A stretch of DNA of 64,000 nucleotides from Gammaproteobacteria bacterium (GTDB lineage Bacteria > Pseudomonadota > Gammaproteobacteria > JAABTG01). The DNA is taken from positions 1,364,001 through 1,428,000 of the forward strand of contig JAXHLS010000002.1 of the NCBI GenBank assembly GCA_034522055.1, written 5' to 3'. The first letter of the stretch is position 1, and each line of letters starts with the position of its first letter. The notes beneath the pieces were generated by a model, which worked only from the letters and a program-made list of their open reading frames with translations, was not told the origin of the DNA and ran no database searches. The translations under genes and the position numbers were made by a program. Shown here one piece after another: positions 18,722-26,735 of the stretch.

Positions 18722-19078
18722 CTAAGGACGCCGCGGATTCTTGCCCAGATGGCCGGCGAATTTCGAGACGTGGGGCATGAGGGGGCGGTGGCGCCGGCCA
18801 CGGAAGGCGTGGACACAGTGTTTGTCCTCATGGGCGTTCTCGGAGAAGCCGAGACACAGCAATCCAAAGATGAGGAGGGTATCCATGAGCGCCGCGGTAC
18901 CGAAAAGCAAGCCATGGATGAGTACGTTCTGACCGAGCCAGTCCAGAACCGCCAGTTGGAAGTTCAGCAACGACCACACGGTTCCAATGAACAAGGTGAC
19001 GCCGAGTACGGCAAAGGTGAGCTGCGCCCACTCATGGCGCAGGCAAAAGCCCTTCAACGTGAAACATACATTTGTCAT
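18722..19078 (-). CDS. Small two-helix membrane protein of unknown function
   Basis: 118 residues, function not recognised. Two hydrophobic segments of membrane length lie at about residues 19-41 (LTFAVLGVTLFIGTVWSLL) and 53-76 (LIHGLLFGTAALMDTLLIFG), followed by a His/Arg-rich soluble tail (HAFRGRRHRPLMPH). It is transcribed toward the cytochrome b gene, so it may be an accessory subunit. The tail could bind heme or metal through His, which is only a guess. Confidence 0.55.
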   Translation of the reverse strand: MTNVCFTLKGFCLRHEWAQLTFAVLGVTLFIGTVWSLLNFQLAVLDWLGQNVLIHGLLFGTAALMDTLLIFGLLCLGFSENAHEDKHCVHAFRGRRHRPLMPHVSKFAGHLGKNPRRP

Positions 19079-19474
19079 GCGTCTTACCTCCGCTGAGGCG
19101 ATCCGCGACGGATCAAATCAGCATTTTCTTGAATCCTTATACACTAACCATAGCAGGGCAATTCCCGAAAATCCAAGGAATCCATCCCTTTTTGGTGCAG
19201 GGTATACGTTTACAGGACTTTTCCCTGCCCCATATCAATTCAGATTAACTCTCATGGCAATACGTGCCGCCCAAGATGATGAAATAAGGGAGGCTTGGTC
19301 CGCGAGGGCCGTTGGGAGATAGATGGGGCCTCGCCGTGCACCGCGAACCGACCTACCCAGGGAAAACCAGGGCGCGGCAACGGCGACGACGAGAGGCCAC
19401 ACCCCGGTGGGTGGATGGCTCCACCGCTCCCGTCACGCCGGATGGCGCGACCGGGACCGGGGCGACGACTGCCC
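19079..19474. other. Intergenic interval of about 400 bp with a truncated TTAA repeat
   Basis: No gene is seen. Bases 19245-19290 (TTAACTCTCATGGCAATACG and the following GATGATGAAAT) match one end of the TTAA repeat family in inverted orientation. The rest of the repeat is absent. The AT-rich stretch at 19110-19180 may hold the promoter of the small membrane protein gene. Confidence 0.6.
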
Positions 19475-20311
19475 TCAGGGCTTTCGAAAATGCATGATGC
19501 CCCAGGCGAGATAGCCGTTGGCGCCGGCATCCACCCAGTGGCCCAGGCCCTTGATCATGCGGTCGATGTAATCCTCGGACACCTTGCCCTCGAGGGCCTC
19601 CCGGTGGTTGGCGAGTTCCTGGCGCACGCGGGTGTAGTGACGCACCAGCTGGGGCGTCAGGTCCTCGATCTCCACCTCCTGCCAGCCAAGGCGCGCGGCC
19701 TGCTCGCGATAGAAGGCGAAGGAACCCAGGCTATCCAGGTGGATGCGCTCCAGCACGGGATCGATGACCCCCGGGGGACAGTCGTCCGCCTGCATGGGAT
19801 CCGTGAACAGGATGTCACCGCCGGGCTTCAGCACCCGGTCCACCTCGTCCAGCACGCGGGCCCGCTGGCCCGAGTGGAGAATAGAGTCCTGGGACCAGGC
19901 GACATCGAAGCTGCCGTCGGCGGAAGGGATCTCCTCGAAGCTGCCGTCGATGACCTCCATGAGGTGACTGAGCCCCTGCTGTTCCGAGATCTCGCGATTG
20001 CGCCGGTTCTGGGCCTCGCTGAGGTTCAGGCAGGTGACGTGGCACCCGAAGGTGCGGGCCAGCCAGCGGCCCGCACCGCCATAGCCGGCTCCCAGGTCGA
20101 TGACCCGATGCTCCGGCCCCAGGCCCTTGAGGCGTGCGCCAATGGTGGCCACGGTGCGCTCCGATGCCACCCGGATGTCCTCGTCATCCGACTGGTAGAT
20201 GCCCACATGGATGTCCTCGCCACCCCAGATGTGGAAATAGAAGTTGTCCGCGTCGTCGCTGTTGTAGTACTCCCGCGCGGTGCTGACGACTTCAGAATAA
20301 TTGGCACTCAT
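19475..20311 (-). CDS. Sarcosine/dimethylglycine N-methyltransferase (SDMT)
   Basis: 278 residues. It uses SAM to methylate sarcosine and dimethylglycine, the last two steps of glycine betaine synthesis from glycine. SAM motif I is VIDLGAGYGGAGRWLA (about residues 70-85). The N-terminal stretch YYNSDDADNFYFHIWGGEDI is a signature of the Ectothiorhodospira/Halorhodospira-type SDMT, and the C-terminus ends in YLAWGIMHFRK as in homologues. Its start overlaps the GSMT stop by four bases (ATGA), which supports translational coupling. The genes together give de novo betaine, a major osmoprotectant of halophilic sulfur bacteria. Confidence 0.95.
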   Translation of the reverse strand: MSANYSEVVSTAREYYNSDDADNFYFHIWGGEDIHVGIYQSDDEDIRVASERTVATIGARLKGLGPEHRVIDLGAGYGGAGRWLARTFGCHVTCLNLSEAQNRRNREISEQQGLSHLMEVIDGSFEEIPSADGSFDVAWSQDSILHSGQRARVLDEVDRVLKPGGDILFTDPMQADDCPPGVIDPVLERIHLDSLGSFAFYREQAARLGWQEVEIEDLTPQLVRHYTRVRQELANHREALEGKVSEDYIDRMIKGLGHWVDAGANGYLAWGIMHFRKP

Positions 20312-21123
20312 TCCGTGTCCTCCTCGATGTATTTCTTCTCGGCCACATGGATGAAGAAGTCCGGCTCACCCTCCTTGTAGGTCTCCTTGAAGTCGCCATA
20401 GGTGGTGACGCGCTGGAAACCCACCTCCTTCATGAGGCGCTGGGTATAGGCCTTGCGCAGCGGGAACATGTTGAGGTGATAGGTGGATCCGTCGCTGAAT
20501 TCATAGCGGAAGCGGGCCAGGGACTCGTCCACATGCTCCGGGGTGGCGGACACGTCGTCGCCGCAATAGTAATAGTTGTGGGAGGGCTCCACCTGATGGT
20601 CCAGCAGGGCATCGTAGTTGCGCTGGTCCAGGATCAGGATGCCGTCATGACGCAGGGTGGCGTAGTACTCCGCCAGGGCCTTGCGGCGGTCCTTCTCGCT
20701 GTGGAGATGGGTGAAGGAGTTGCCGAGGCAGATCACCGCATCATACAGATCGTGGACGTCCTGGTTGAGCCAGCGCCAGTCGGCGTGGACGGTACGCAGG
20801 ATCTGGCCCCTCTTGCGGGCGTTCTCGAAGGCCTTGGCCAGCATCTCGGGGCTGCCGTCGGCGCTGGTGACTTCGAAACCGGCCTGCATCAGGCGCACGG
20901 AATGGAACCCCGTACCCGTGGCCACGTCGAGGACCTTCTTCGCCCCGTGCTTGCGCAACTCCTCGATGAAGAACTCACCCTCGGCCTCGGCGCGGCCCTC
21001 CCAGTCGATGAGGTCGTCCCATTTCTGGACGAAAGAGTGGACGTATTCCTCGGTGTACTGGTCCGTCTCGCGGACATCGAGGGGGTTGGCTCCGTAATCC
21101 TGTTCTTTATGGACGTTTAACAT
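20308..21123 (-). CDS. Glycine/sarcosine N-methyltransferase (GSMT)
   Basis: 271 residues. It catalyses glycine to sarcosine to dimethylglycine with SAM, the first two steps of the betaine pathway. The SAM-binding loop is VLDVATGTGFHS (about residues 65-76). The N-terminus TDQYTEEYVHSF and the Tyr/His-rich part near NYYYCGDD match the halophile GSMT family. AGGAGAT lies about six bases before the ATG at 21123. The gene begins 201 bp downstream of the amidotransferase gene, with a GC hairpin between, so it may be read from its own promoter or from the upstream cluster. Confidence 0.95.
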   Translation of the reverse strand: MLNVHKEQDYGANPLDVRETDQYTEEYVHSFVQKWDDLIDWEGRAEAEGEFFIEELRKHGAKKVLDVATGTGFHSVRLMQAGFEVTSADGSPEMLAKAFENARKRGQILRTVHADWRWLNQDVHDLYDAVICLGNSFTHLHSEKDRRKALAEYYATLRHDGILILDQRNYDALLDHQVEPSHNYYYCGDDVSATPEHVDESLARFRYEFSDGSTYHLNMFPLRKAYTQRLMKEVGFQRVTTYGDFKETYKEGEPDFFIHVAEKKYIEEDTE

Positions 21124-21249
21124 AAATTATCTCCTGTTCAGTGAGTGAATCATGGGCGACGCCGTTCCCGGGTTAAGTCGGGAGGGCCGTCGCCGTGGAC
21201 CTTGCTTCCTGGTCGACGCGGGTCCGCGCCCGCGTGGTGGCATGCCGCT

Positions 21250-21268
21250 GGCGCCGGGATCCGGCGCC
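21250..21268. other. GC-rich hairpin between the amidotransferase and GSMT genes
   Basis: Stem GGCGCCGG / CCGGCGCC with a three-base loop GAT. It has no U-tract, so it is not a classic terminator. It could weaken or attenuate read-through from the upstream cluster into the betaine genes. Confidence 0.4.
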
Positions 21269-21324
21269 GCCAGCCCGCGCGCCCGTAGTCTGGGGGCGGA
21301 TGCGCGGGGGCTTACCTGGGCGGG

Positions 21325-23334
21325 CTACGGATGCCAGCCCAACTGCCGGGCCTGCTCGCGGGCACGCCTGGGGATATCCCCCTTCACGAAATCCCTGTGA
21401 AGGATCTGGACGCCCAGCAGATGATTGATAAGCGCATCCAATTGGATCTGCGCCGCCGCCGTGGTATTGGGCGACTCGTGCTCCTCGAAGACCCCCGCCA
21501 CGCCATCCACGTTCAGCAGACCGGCATCTTCGATGGCCTGGGGACTGAGATGGCGGTCGGCAAGCACACGCATGGCCTGCCATTTCCTGGGATCGGTATG
21601 GGCGGGCGGCGCCATGAAGGCGAACTTCTCCCGCTTGTAGAGGGTATCGGGCAGGAGCCCCTTCATGGCCTCCCGTAACACGTACTTCTCGATGCGCCCG
21701 TGGATGCGCATGGTCGGCGGCAGGGTCGCCGCGAACTCCGCCAGATGATGGTCCAGGAAGGGCGGCCGGGCCTCCATGGAATTGGCCATGTCCACCCGGT
21801 CACCCCCCCAGGTGAGGATCTGTCCCTCCAGCATGGTCTTGATCCAGACGTACTGGGCCTTGTCCAAGGGATGCCGGCCCCGCAGGGCCTCGCTGTTCAG
21901 TTCCCGGGCGATGGCCTCGCCGGGGTCATAGCCCCTCAGGGCCTCGCGATGATCGTGGTGCAGCACGGCGGGCACCCGGGCGCTGCTGGCCAGCCACGGC
22001 TGCAGGCATGAGGGCGTGAAGCCGATGAGACTGTCCAGGGCCGGGTTATGTACCTCCTCCTCGGCCAGCATGGCGCCGCGGAAGGTCTCGTTGCTGTCGG
22101 ACAGTATGCGTTCCCATTCGCGCCGCTCGTCCGCCGGCAGGTGATCCAGGCCGTGGCGGAACATGTCGCGGCGAAATGCCGGGTAACCGCCGAACAGCTC
22201 GTCCGAGCCCTCGCCCGTCATCACCACCTTGTAGCCCACCTCGTTGACCCGCCGGCTCATGAGCAGCTTGGCCACCCCCAGGGTGTTGTAGATGGTGCGC
22301 TCGGTGTGCCACAGGGTCTCCTCGAAGTGCTCGTAGAGATGGCCCGACTCGATGCGCAGGATCTCCTGGTCGGCCCCCGTGGCCTCGGCCATCTCGGTGG
22401 CGATGGGGGTCTCGTCGTAGACCTCGCTGTCGAAGCCGATGGTGAAGGCCTTGACGGGATTCTGGGAGGCCGCGGCCGCGAGGCCGAGGATGGAGCAGGA
22501 ATCGATGCCCCCGGACAAATAGCAGCCCACCGGCACGTCGGCGGTCATGCGCAGTTGCACCGCGTCGACCAACTGCTCGCGGGTGCCCTCGATCCAGGGG
22601 GCCTCATCGGCTACGTGGATACGACTGGCATCCTCTTCGGGGAAGGGCACGTCCCAGTAGCACCATTCCTTGACATCCAGCCGGCCGTCCCGGCGGCGCA
22701 CCGTCAGCACGTGGCCGGGCTGCACCTGCCGGACCCCGGCGAAGGCCGTCTGGCCGGGCACCACCGTCTGCATCAGCTGGTGGAACAGGCCCGCGGAATC
22801 GAAGCGACATTCCACCTCGGGATGGGCGAAGATCACCTTGAGTTCCGAGCCGAACACCACGCCGCCGTCGATCTCGGTCCAGTACAGGGGCTTGATGCCG
22901 AAACGGTCGCGCACCAGGTGGAGGGTATCCTCGTCGCGGTCATAGAGGGCAAAGGCGAACTCGCCCCGCAGGTGGGGCACGGTGCCCTCCATGCCCAGGC
23001 GCGGGTGGAGATGCATGACGATTTCGGAATCGCTCTTGGTGCGGAACACCGCCCCCCGCGCCGTCAGATCGGCGCGGATACGCTGATAGTCGTAGAGTTC
23101 GCCGTTCTTGGTCAGCATGAGGCGCTTGTCCGCGCTGACGAAGGGCTGGCGCCCCCGGTTCTGGTCGAGGTCGATGATGGACAGCCGCGCGTGGCTCAAG
23201 CCCACCCCCTCCATGGCCTGCCAGCCGTAGCCGTCGGGGCCGCGGTGGTATTGGATGGCCGCCATGGCCACCAGGGTCTCGGGATCGACGGGGCGTTCCC
23301 GATCGGCGTAGATGTATCCTGCGATTCCGCACAT
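21325..23334 (-). CDS. Glutamine-dependent amidotransferase, asparagine synthase (AsnB) family
   Basis: 669 residues, longer than E. coli AsnB (about 554). The N-terminal glutaminase domain has the catalytic Cys2 (MCGIAGYIYADRE) and the RLSIIDL and NGELYDY motifs. The synthetase domain has the PP-loop SGGIDS in VGCYLSGGIDSCSILGLA (about residue 260) and the downstream GEGSDELFGGYPAF. It should transfer glutamine-derived ammonia to an adenylated carboxylate. The stop-to-start spacing to the carbamoyltransferase-like gene is only nine bases, so the two are co-expressed. Ordinary asparagine synthesis is possible, but the neighbours suggest another amino-acid amide (see findings). Confidence 0.9.
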   Translation of the reverse strand: MCGIAGYIYADRERPVDPETLVAMAAIQYHRGPDGYGWQAMEGVGLSHARLSIIDLDQNRGRQPFVSADKRLMLTKNGELYDYQRIRADLTARGAVFRTKSDSEIVMHLHPRLGMEGTVPHLRGEFAFALYDRDEDTLHLVRDRFGIKPLYWTEIDGGVVFGSELKVIFAHPEVECRFDSAGLFHQLMQTVVPGQTAFAGVRQVQPGHVLTVRRRDGRLDVKEWCYWDVPFPEEDASRIHVADEAPWIEGTREQLVDAVQLRMTADVPVGCYLSGGIDSCSILGLAAAASQNPVKAFTIGFDSEVYDETPIATEMAEATGADQEILRIESGHLYEHFEETLWHTERTIYNTLGVAKLLMSRRVNEVGYKVVMTGEGSDELFGGYPAFRRDMFRHGLDHLPADERREWERILSDSNETFRGAMLAEEEVHNPALDSLIGFTPSCLQPWLASSARVPAVLHHDHREALRGYDPGEAIARELNSEALRGRHPLDKAQYVWIKTMLEGQILTWGGDRVDMANSMEARPPFLDHHLAEFAATLPPTMRIHGRIEKYVLREAMKGLLPDTLYKREKFAFMAPPAHTDPRKWQAMRVLADRHLSPQAIEDAGLLNVDGVAGVFEEHESPNTTAAAQIQLDALINHLLGVQILHRDFVKGDIPRRAREQARQLGWHP

Positions 23335-23343
23335 GATTATTGG

Positions 23344-24402
23344 TTACGCAAAGCTCTTCAAAATCGTTGAAAGGAGCGCCATGCGCATATACACGGCGCC
23401 GCGGGCCTGGGCGAAGTACCAGTTATGGGGCGTGGCATCGAGGTCGCGGGACAGCTCTTCGCCGCGCGCCAGGGGATGCATGATGATGGCGTCGGGCTTG
23501 AGGGGCGAGTCGGCATCCAGACGATAACGGGCCCCCAGTTCCTCGTAGTTGCCACTCACCCAGGCGATGGCGTTGATGTAGATCACGTCGAGGTGGGGCA
23601 ACTCGGCGTCGAAATCCTGTGTCGTGCGTACCTTGAGGCCCACCTCCTCCAGTTCTTCCCGCTGCCCCTCGGCGAAGGGCTCCTGCTCGTCGCTCACCAC
23701 CACCAGCTCTTCCAGGGCGGGGGCGAACAGGGACAGGTAGATGAGCAGGCTGCGCACCGTACGCATGCGCCCCGGCACCCCCACGATGCCGAAACGGATC
23801 TTCTCCGTGAGATCGATATCGTCGCCGCACAGCTCCGGGCGCCATTTCAGCAGGGCGTAGATATCCGCCATCGCCTGGGTGGGATGCTCGTCGGTGCCGT
23901 TGCCGGCATTGACGATGGGTACGCGCAGGGACTCCAGCATCTCATACACCGCCTGTTCGTCGCCGTCTCTCAACACCACCAGGTCGCCGTAGTGATTGAG
24001 CATCTCGCCGATGTCATAGAGCGACTCCCCCTTGGCGATGCCGGTGGAGGCCGGATCGGTGATGGACATGATGTCCCCGCCCAGGCGGTGCCAGGCGCTC
24101 TCGAAGGACAGTCGGGTGCGCGTACTGGGCTCGTAGAACGCGCTGATCAGGATCTTGCCCGTGAGGGGCCGCACCTGATGCTGAGGCTGGGTCTCGTAGC
24201 GGGCAGCCAGGCGGGTGAGCTGCAGCAGCTGCTGGCGGCTGAACTGCCGTGCAGACACCACCGGCCGGTTCACCAGGTCCAGCAGGTGGGTCAGATCCTC
24301 CGGGATCCTGTCCAGCAGGGCGCGCGGGCGCTCGAAGCCCTGGACATCCAGCGGCTGCTCCTCCAGGGGATCGCGCAATCGGGGGTTGAGATGGTTCACC
24401 AC
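23344..24402 (-). CDS. Aspartate/ornithine carbamoyltransferase-family protein, probably with a different substrate
   Basis: 352 residues from a GTG start, with an N-terminal extension of about 40 residues before the fold. The carbamoyl-phosphate site is intact: FYEPSTRTRLSFESA, the KGESLYD lysine (E. coli PyrB Lys84), VLRDG (Arg105) and DEHPTQA (His134/Gln137). The aspartate-binding strand, in PyrB MTRVQKER with Arg229 and Gln231, reads INAIAWVSGN here, and the HPLPR loop reads HPLARG. A second amino-acid substrate other than aspartate is therefore likely. The frame overlaps a 40-codon membrane peptide gene upstream and runs nine bases into the amidotransferase. It is unlikely to be the housekeeping pyrB. 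Confidence 0.85.
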   Translation of the reverse strand: MVNHLNPRLRDPLEEQPLDVQGFERPRALLDRIPEDLTHLLDLVNRPVVSARQFSRQQLLQLTRLAARYETQPQHQVRPLTGKILISAFYEPSTRTRLSFESAWHRLGGDIMSITDPASTGIAKGESLYDIGEMLNHYGDLVVLRDGDEQAVYEMLESLRVPIVNAGNGTDEHPTQAMADIYALLKWRPELCGDDIDLTEKIRFGIVGVPGRMRTVRSLLIYLSLFAPALEELVVVSDEQEPFAEGQREELEEVGLKVRTTQDFDAELPHLDVIYINAIAWVSGNYEELGARYRLDADSPLKPDAIIMHPLARGEELSRDLDATPHNWYFAQARGAVYMRMALLSTILKSFA

Positions 24403-24518
24403 AGATGTCCTCGCTTCCAGTCACGAATCAGCAGGCCAAGCAGCAGGATCGGGGCGACGACGGTGACCGCGAGGGCCGCCAGCACCAGGATCTCGAAGGC
24501 TCCGGAAGAAATGGTCAT
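24396..24518 (-). CDS. 40-residue single-span membrane peptide
   Basis: A short gene that starts in an ATGA overlap with the symporter stop and ends inside the start region of the carbamoyltransferase-like gene (TGA at 24396-24398). It encodes MTISSGAFEIL followed by one hydrophobic helix (LVLAALAVTVVAPILLLGLL) and a short basic tail IRDWKRGHLW. Sodium/solute symporters often have a tiny partner subunit encoded next to them, so it may be an accessory of the transporter at 24515. The tight overlaps on both sides support translation. Confidence 0.7.
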   Translation of the reverse strand: MTISSGAFEILVLAALAVTVVAPILLLGLLIRDWKRGHLW

Positions 24519-25981
24519 GTCATTGCCCCTCCATCTGCGCCAGGCATCTGCGCCGGGTGGGTCTCGTTCAGGGTCTCCCAGTCGAACATGCGGGGCGCCA
24601 GCCAGGTGGAGAGCAGCACACAGGCCATGGATACCGCGGCACCCACCAGGGCGGCCACGTAGAAACCGATGGCGAAATAGCCGTAGAGGCCGGCGGCGCT
24701 GCCCAGCACCATGCCGGCGATGGCGCCGGTGGGGTTCACGCGCCGCCAGAACAGCCCCGCGGCGATGGGCCAGATGGTGCTGGCCACGAAGGCGCCGGTG
24801 AAATAGAGCAACTCCGCCAGGGTGGTGAGGCGCGGCGCGCACAGCAGCCACGTCAGCACCCCGAGACCGACGATGATCCACGAGGTGGCACGCCGCATCT
24901 CGGTGGCGCTGGCGTGGGGCTTGAAATGGCGCCGGTAGATATCCTCCACCACCAGGATGCTGGTGGCCGCCAGCAGGGAGTCGAGGCTGGACGACAGGGC
25001 CGAGAACACCATGATGAGCACCAGCACCGCCCCCGTGACCCCGAGGATCTTGGCCGCCACCATGGGTCCCACCATGTCGGCGGCGGGTACGTTGAGGGCC
25101 AGGGCCGGCGTGGCCAGGGCCACGAAGCCCGCGACCACCGGGATGGGGGCCCACAGGATGCCGGCGAGGGTGTAGGCCTTGAAGCCCACCCCGGGCCGGA
25201 AAGAGAAGGCGCGACTCCACCACACGTTGGAGTGGAAGATCTCGCCCACGCCGAACAGCAGGTTGTTGAACAGGAACATGATGGCCGCCGGCATCATCAG
25301 GTTGAGCAGCTCCGGGCGTTCCTCCAGCACCGTCTGATGGATCTCGTCGAACCCCACCTTCTCGATGGCGAGGAAGGCGATGACCACCAGCCCCGACAGG
25401 ATCAGCAGGGCCTGGATGAAATCGGTGCCGATGACCGCGCGGAAGCCCCCCAGAAGAGTATAGGCCACGCAGATGGTGAGGATGACCGTCATGCCGTAAT
25501 GGTAGGGGATGCCGGTGAGGGCATGGATGAGGATCCCCCCGGCCATGCCCATGCTCACCAGCCAGCCCAGGCTGTAGAACAGGGAGATGGCGAGGAACAC
25601 CCGCCACGCCGTATTGCCGTAACGGATGCGCACGAAATCGCCGCTGGTATAGCCGTTGGGCATGAGCCTGCGGATACGCCGCGCCAGGGGCGCGAACATC
25701 AACAGGCCCACCGAGCCCAGGGAGTACCCCAGCATGCCCCAGATCCCCATCTGGAAGGCGAGCTGGGGCGCCGCCATGGTGGTGTTGCTGGTCACCCAGG
25801 TGGCCATGGCGGTGGCGGTACCGAGAGCGAGGCCCACGCCCCGCCCCGCCAGCACGTAGTCGTCCAGCTTCTTGGCATGACGCCCCCAGTACCAGCCCAG
25901 GGCCACCCACACCATGCTGAACAGGGCGAGGATCAGCCAGCCGATGCGGGCATCCAGGATGGCGCTGTTGACGGCATTCAT
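24515..25981 (-). CDS. Sodium/solute symporter (SSS, SLC5 family)
   Basis: 488 residues with about 13 membrane helices, the LeuT-fold SSS family that couples uptake of sugars, amino acids, choline or vitamins to sodium. Family landmarks include the sodium-site region near ATAMATWVTSNTTMAAP, the GGFRAVIGTDFIQ loop and the SALSSSLDSLLAATSI helix. The substrate cannot be read from the sequence. It overlaps the isochorismatase-like gene upstream by four bases and the 40-residue peptide downstream by four, so it is part of the same transcription unit. Uptake of the solute handled by the neighbouring enzymes is the simplest role. Confidence 0.92.
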   Translation of the reverse strand: MNAVNSAILDARIGWLILALFSMVWVALGWYWGRHAKKLDDYVLAGRGVGLALGTATAMATWVTSNTTMAAPQLAFQMGIWGMLGYSLGSVGLLMFAPLARRIRRLMPNGYTSGDFVRIRYGNTAWRVFLAISLFYSLGWLVSMGMAGGILIHALTGIPYHYGMTVILTICVAYTLLGGFRAVIGTDFIQALLILSGLVVIAFLAIEKVGFDEIHQTVLEERPELLNLMMPAAIMFLFNNLLFGVGEIFHSNVWWSRAFSFRPGVGFKAYTLAGILWAPIPVVAGFVALATPALALNVPAADMVGPMVAAKILGVTGAVLVLIMVFSALSSSLDSLLAATSILVVEDIYRRHFKPHASATEMRRATSWIIVGLGVLTWLLCAPRLTTLAELLYFTGAFVASTIWPIAAGLFWRRVNPTGAIAGMVLGSAAGLYGYFAIGFYVAALVGAAVSMACVLLSTWLAPRMFDWETLNETHPAQMPGADGGAMT

Positions 25982-26724
25982 GAGGTCACCACCTCCACCA
26001 GTTCCGCCAGGGCCTCTTCGGCGGTGAGGACGCGGGCGTAGCGATCCTTCATGGTGGTGATGGTGGCCTTCTGCAGGTCCGGGGTCACGGTGGCGCAGCC
26101 GTCGGCGATCAGGGTCACGTAGAAACCCAGATCACAGGCATCGCGAATCGCCGTGGACACGCACTCGTTGCTGTACACCCCCACCACGAACAGCCCGGTG
26201 ATGCCGAGGTTGCGCAGCAGGTATTCCAGGTTGGTCGAAGTGAACACCCCGCTCGCCGTCTTATTGAGGACGATCTCATCGCCCTGGGGCGCCACCTCCT
26301 CGAGGAACTCCGCCTCCTTGGAACCGGGCGGCGCGTGGAGGCCCAGCCGCTTGTGGCCGGCGCTGCGGTCCCGGCCATCGAGGGTGAGGGACTGGATGCG
26401 GGTGTGGATCACCTCCAGCTCGCGGCTGCGGAAGGCATCCTGGAGGCGCCGCACGTTGGGCAGCACCACGTACTCGAGGCGGTCGAAATAGTACTCCTGG
26501 GCCTCGGGCGGCACCCCCGAGGCCTCCACGTCGGCGAACACCCCGTAGTCCCGGGCCGCGTCCAGATACTGCATGTCGATACACAGCAGGGCGGTATGGT
26601 GGGTGGCCAGGGAGCGGGTGACGGCCGGCGAGTGGGTAATGGACTTGCGGTAGGTATCCCGCAGGGGATCCACGTCCAGAAAGTGCTTCACCTCCGTCGG
26701 TCTCGGGTTCATTTCGTCGCTCAT
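25978..26724 (-). CDS. Isochorismatase-like cysteine hydrolase (amidohydrolase)
   Basis: 248 residues from the ATG at 26724. The Asp-Lys-Cys triad is visible: Asp in LLCIDMQYLD (about residue 50), Lys in IVLNKTASGVF and nucleophile Cys in GVYSNECVSTAIRDAC. Family members hydrolyse amides or carbamoyl groups, for instance N-carbamoylsarcosine amidase, ureidoacrylate hydrolase and nicotinamidase. The N-terminal 40 residues are extra. Between the symporter and an N-carbamoyl-amino-acid hydrolase, removal of an amide or ureido nitrogen is the best guess. The four-base overlap with the symporter and 11 bp to the next gene indicate one operon. Confidence 0.88.
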   Translation of the reverse strand: MSDEMNPRPTEVKHFLDVDPLRDTYRKSITHSPAVTRSLATHHTALLCIDMQYLDAARDYGVFADVEASGVPPEAQEYYFDRLEYVVLPNVRRLQDAFRSRELEVIHTRIQSLTLDGRDRSAGHKRLGLHAPPGSKEAEFLEEVAPQGDEIVLNKTASGVFTSTNLEYLLRNLGITGLFVVGVYSNECVSTAIRDACDLGFYVTLIADGCATVTPDLQKATITTMKDRYARVLTAEEALAELVEVVTS

Positions 26725-26735
26725 GGTCCCGGCCC

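Noticed and set aside
21325-23334. NAGGN (N-acetylglutaminylglutamine amide) synthesis as explanation of the AsnB-like gene
   Set aside because: The expected acetyltransferase-ligase partner of that pathway is not adjacent; a carbamoyltransferase homologue is there instead.
23344-24402. Housekeeping pyrB
   Set aside because: The aspartate-binding Arg and Gln are replaced, there is no pyrC or pyrI neighbour and the gene is locked into a transporter/hydrolase operon.
24557-26041. Long plus-strand frame (494 codons) opposite the symporter
   Set aside because: His/Gln/Gly-rich, low-complexity translation typical of an antisense shadow; the minus strand has a clean membrane transporter.
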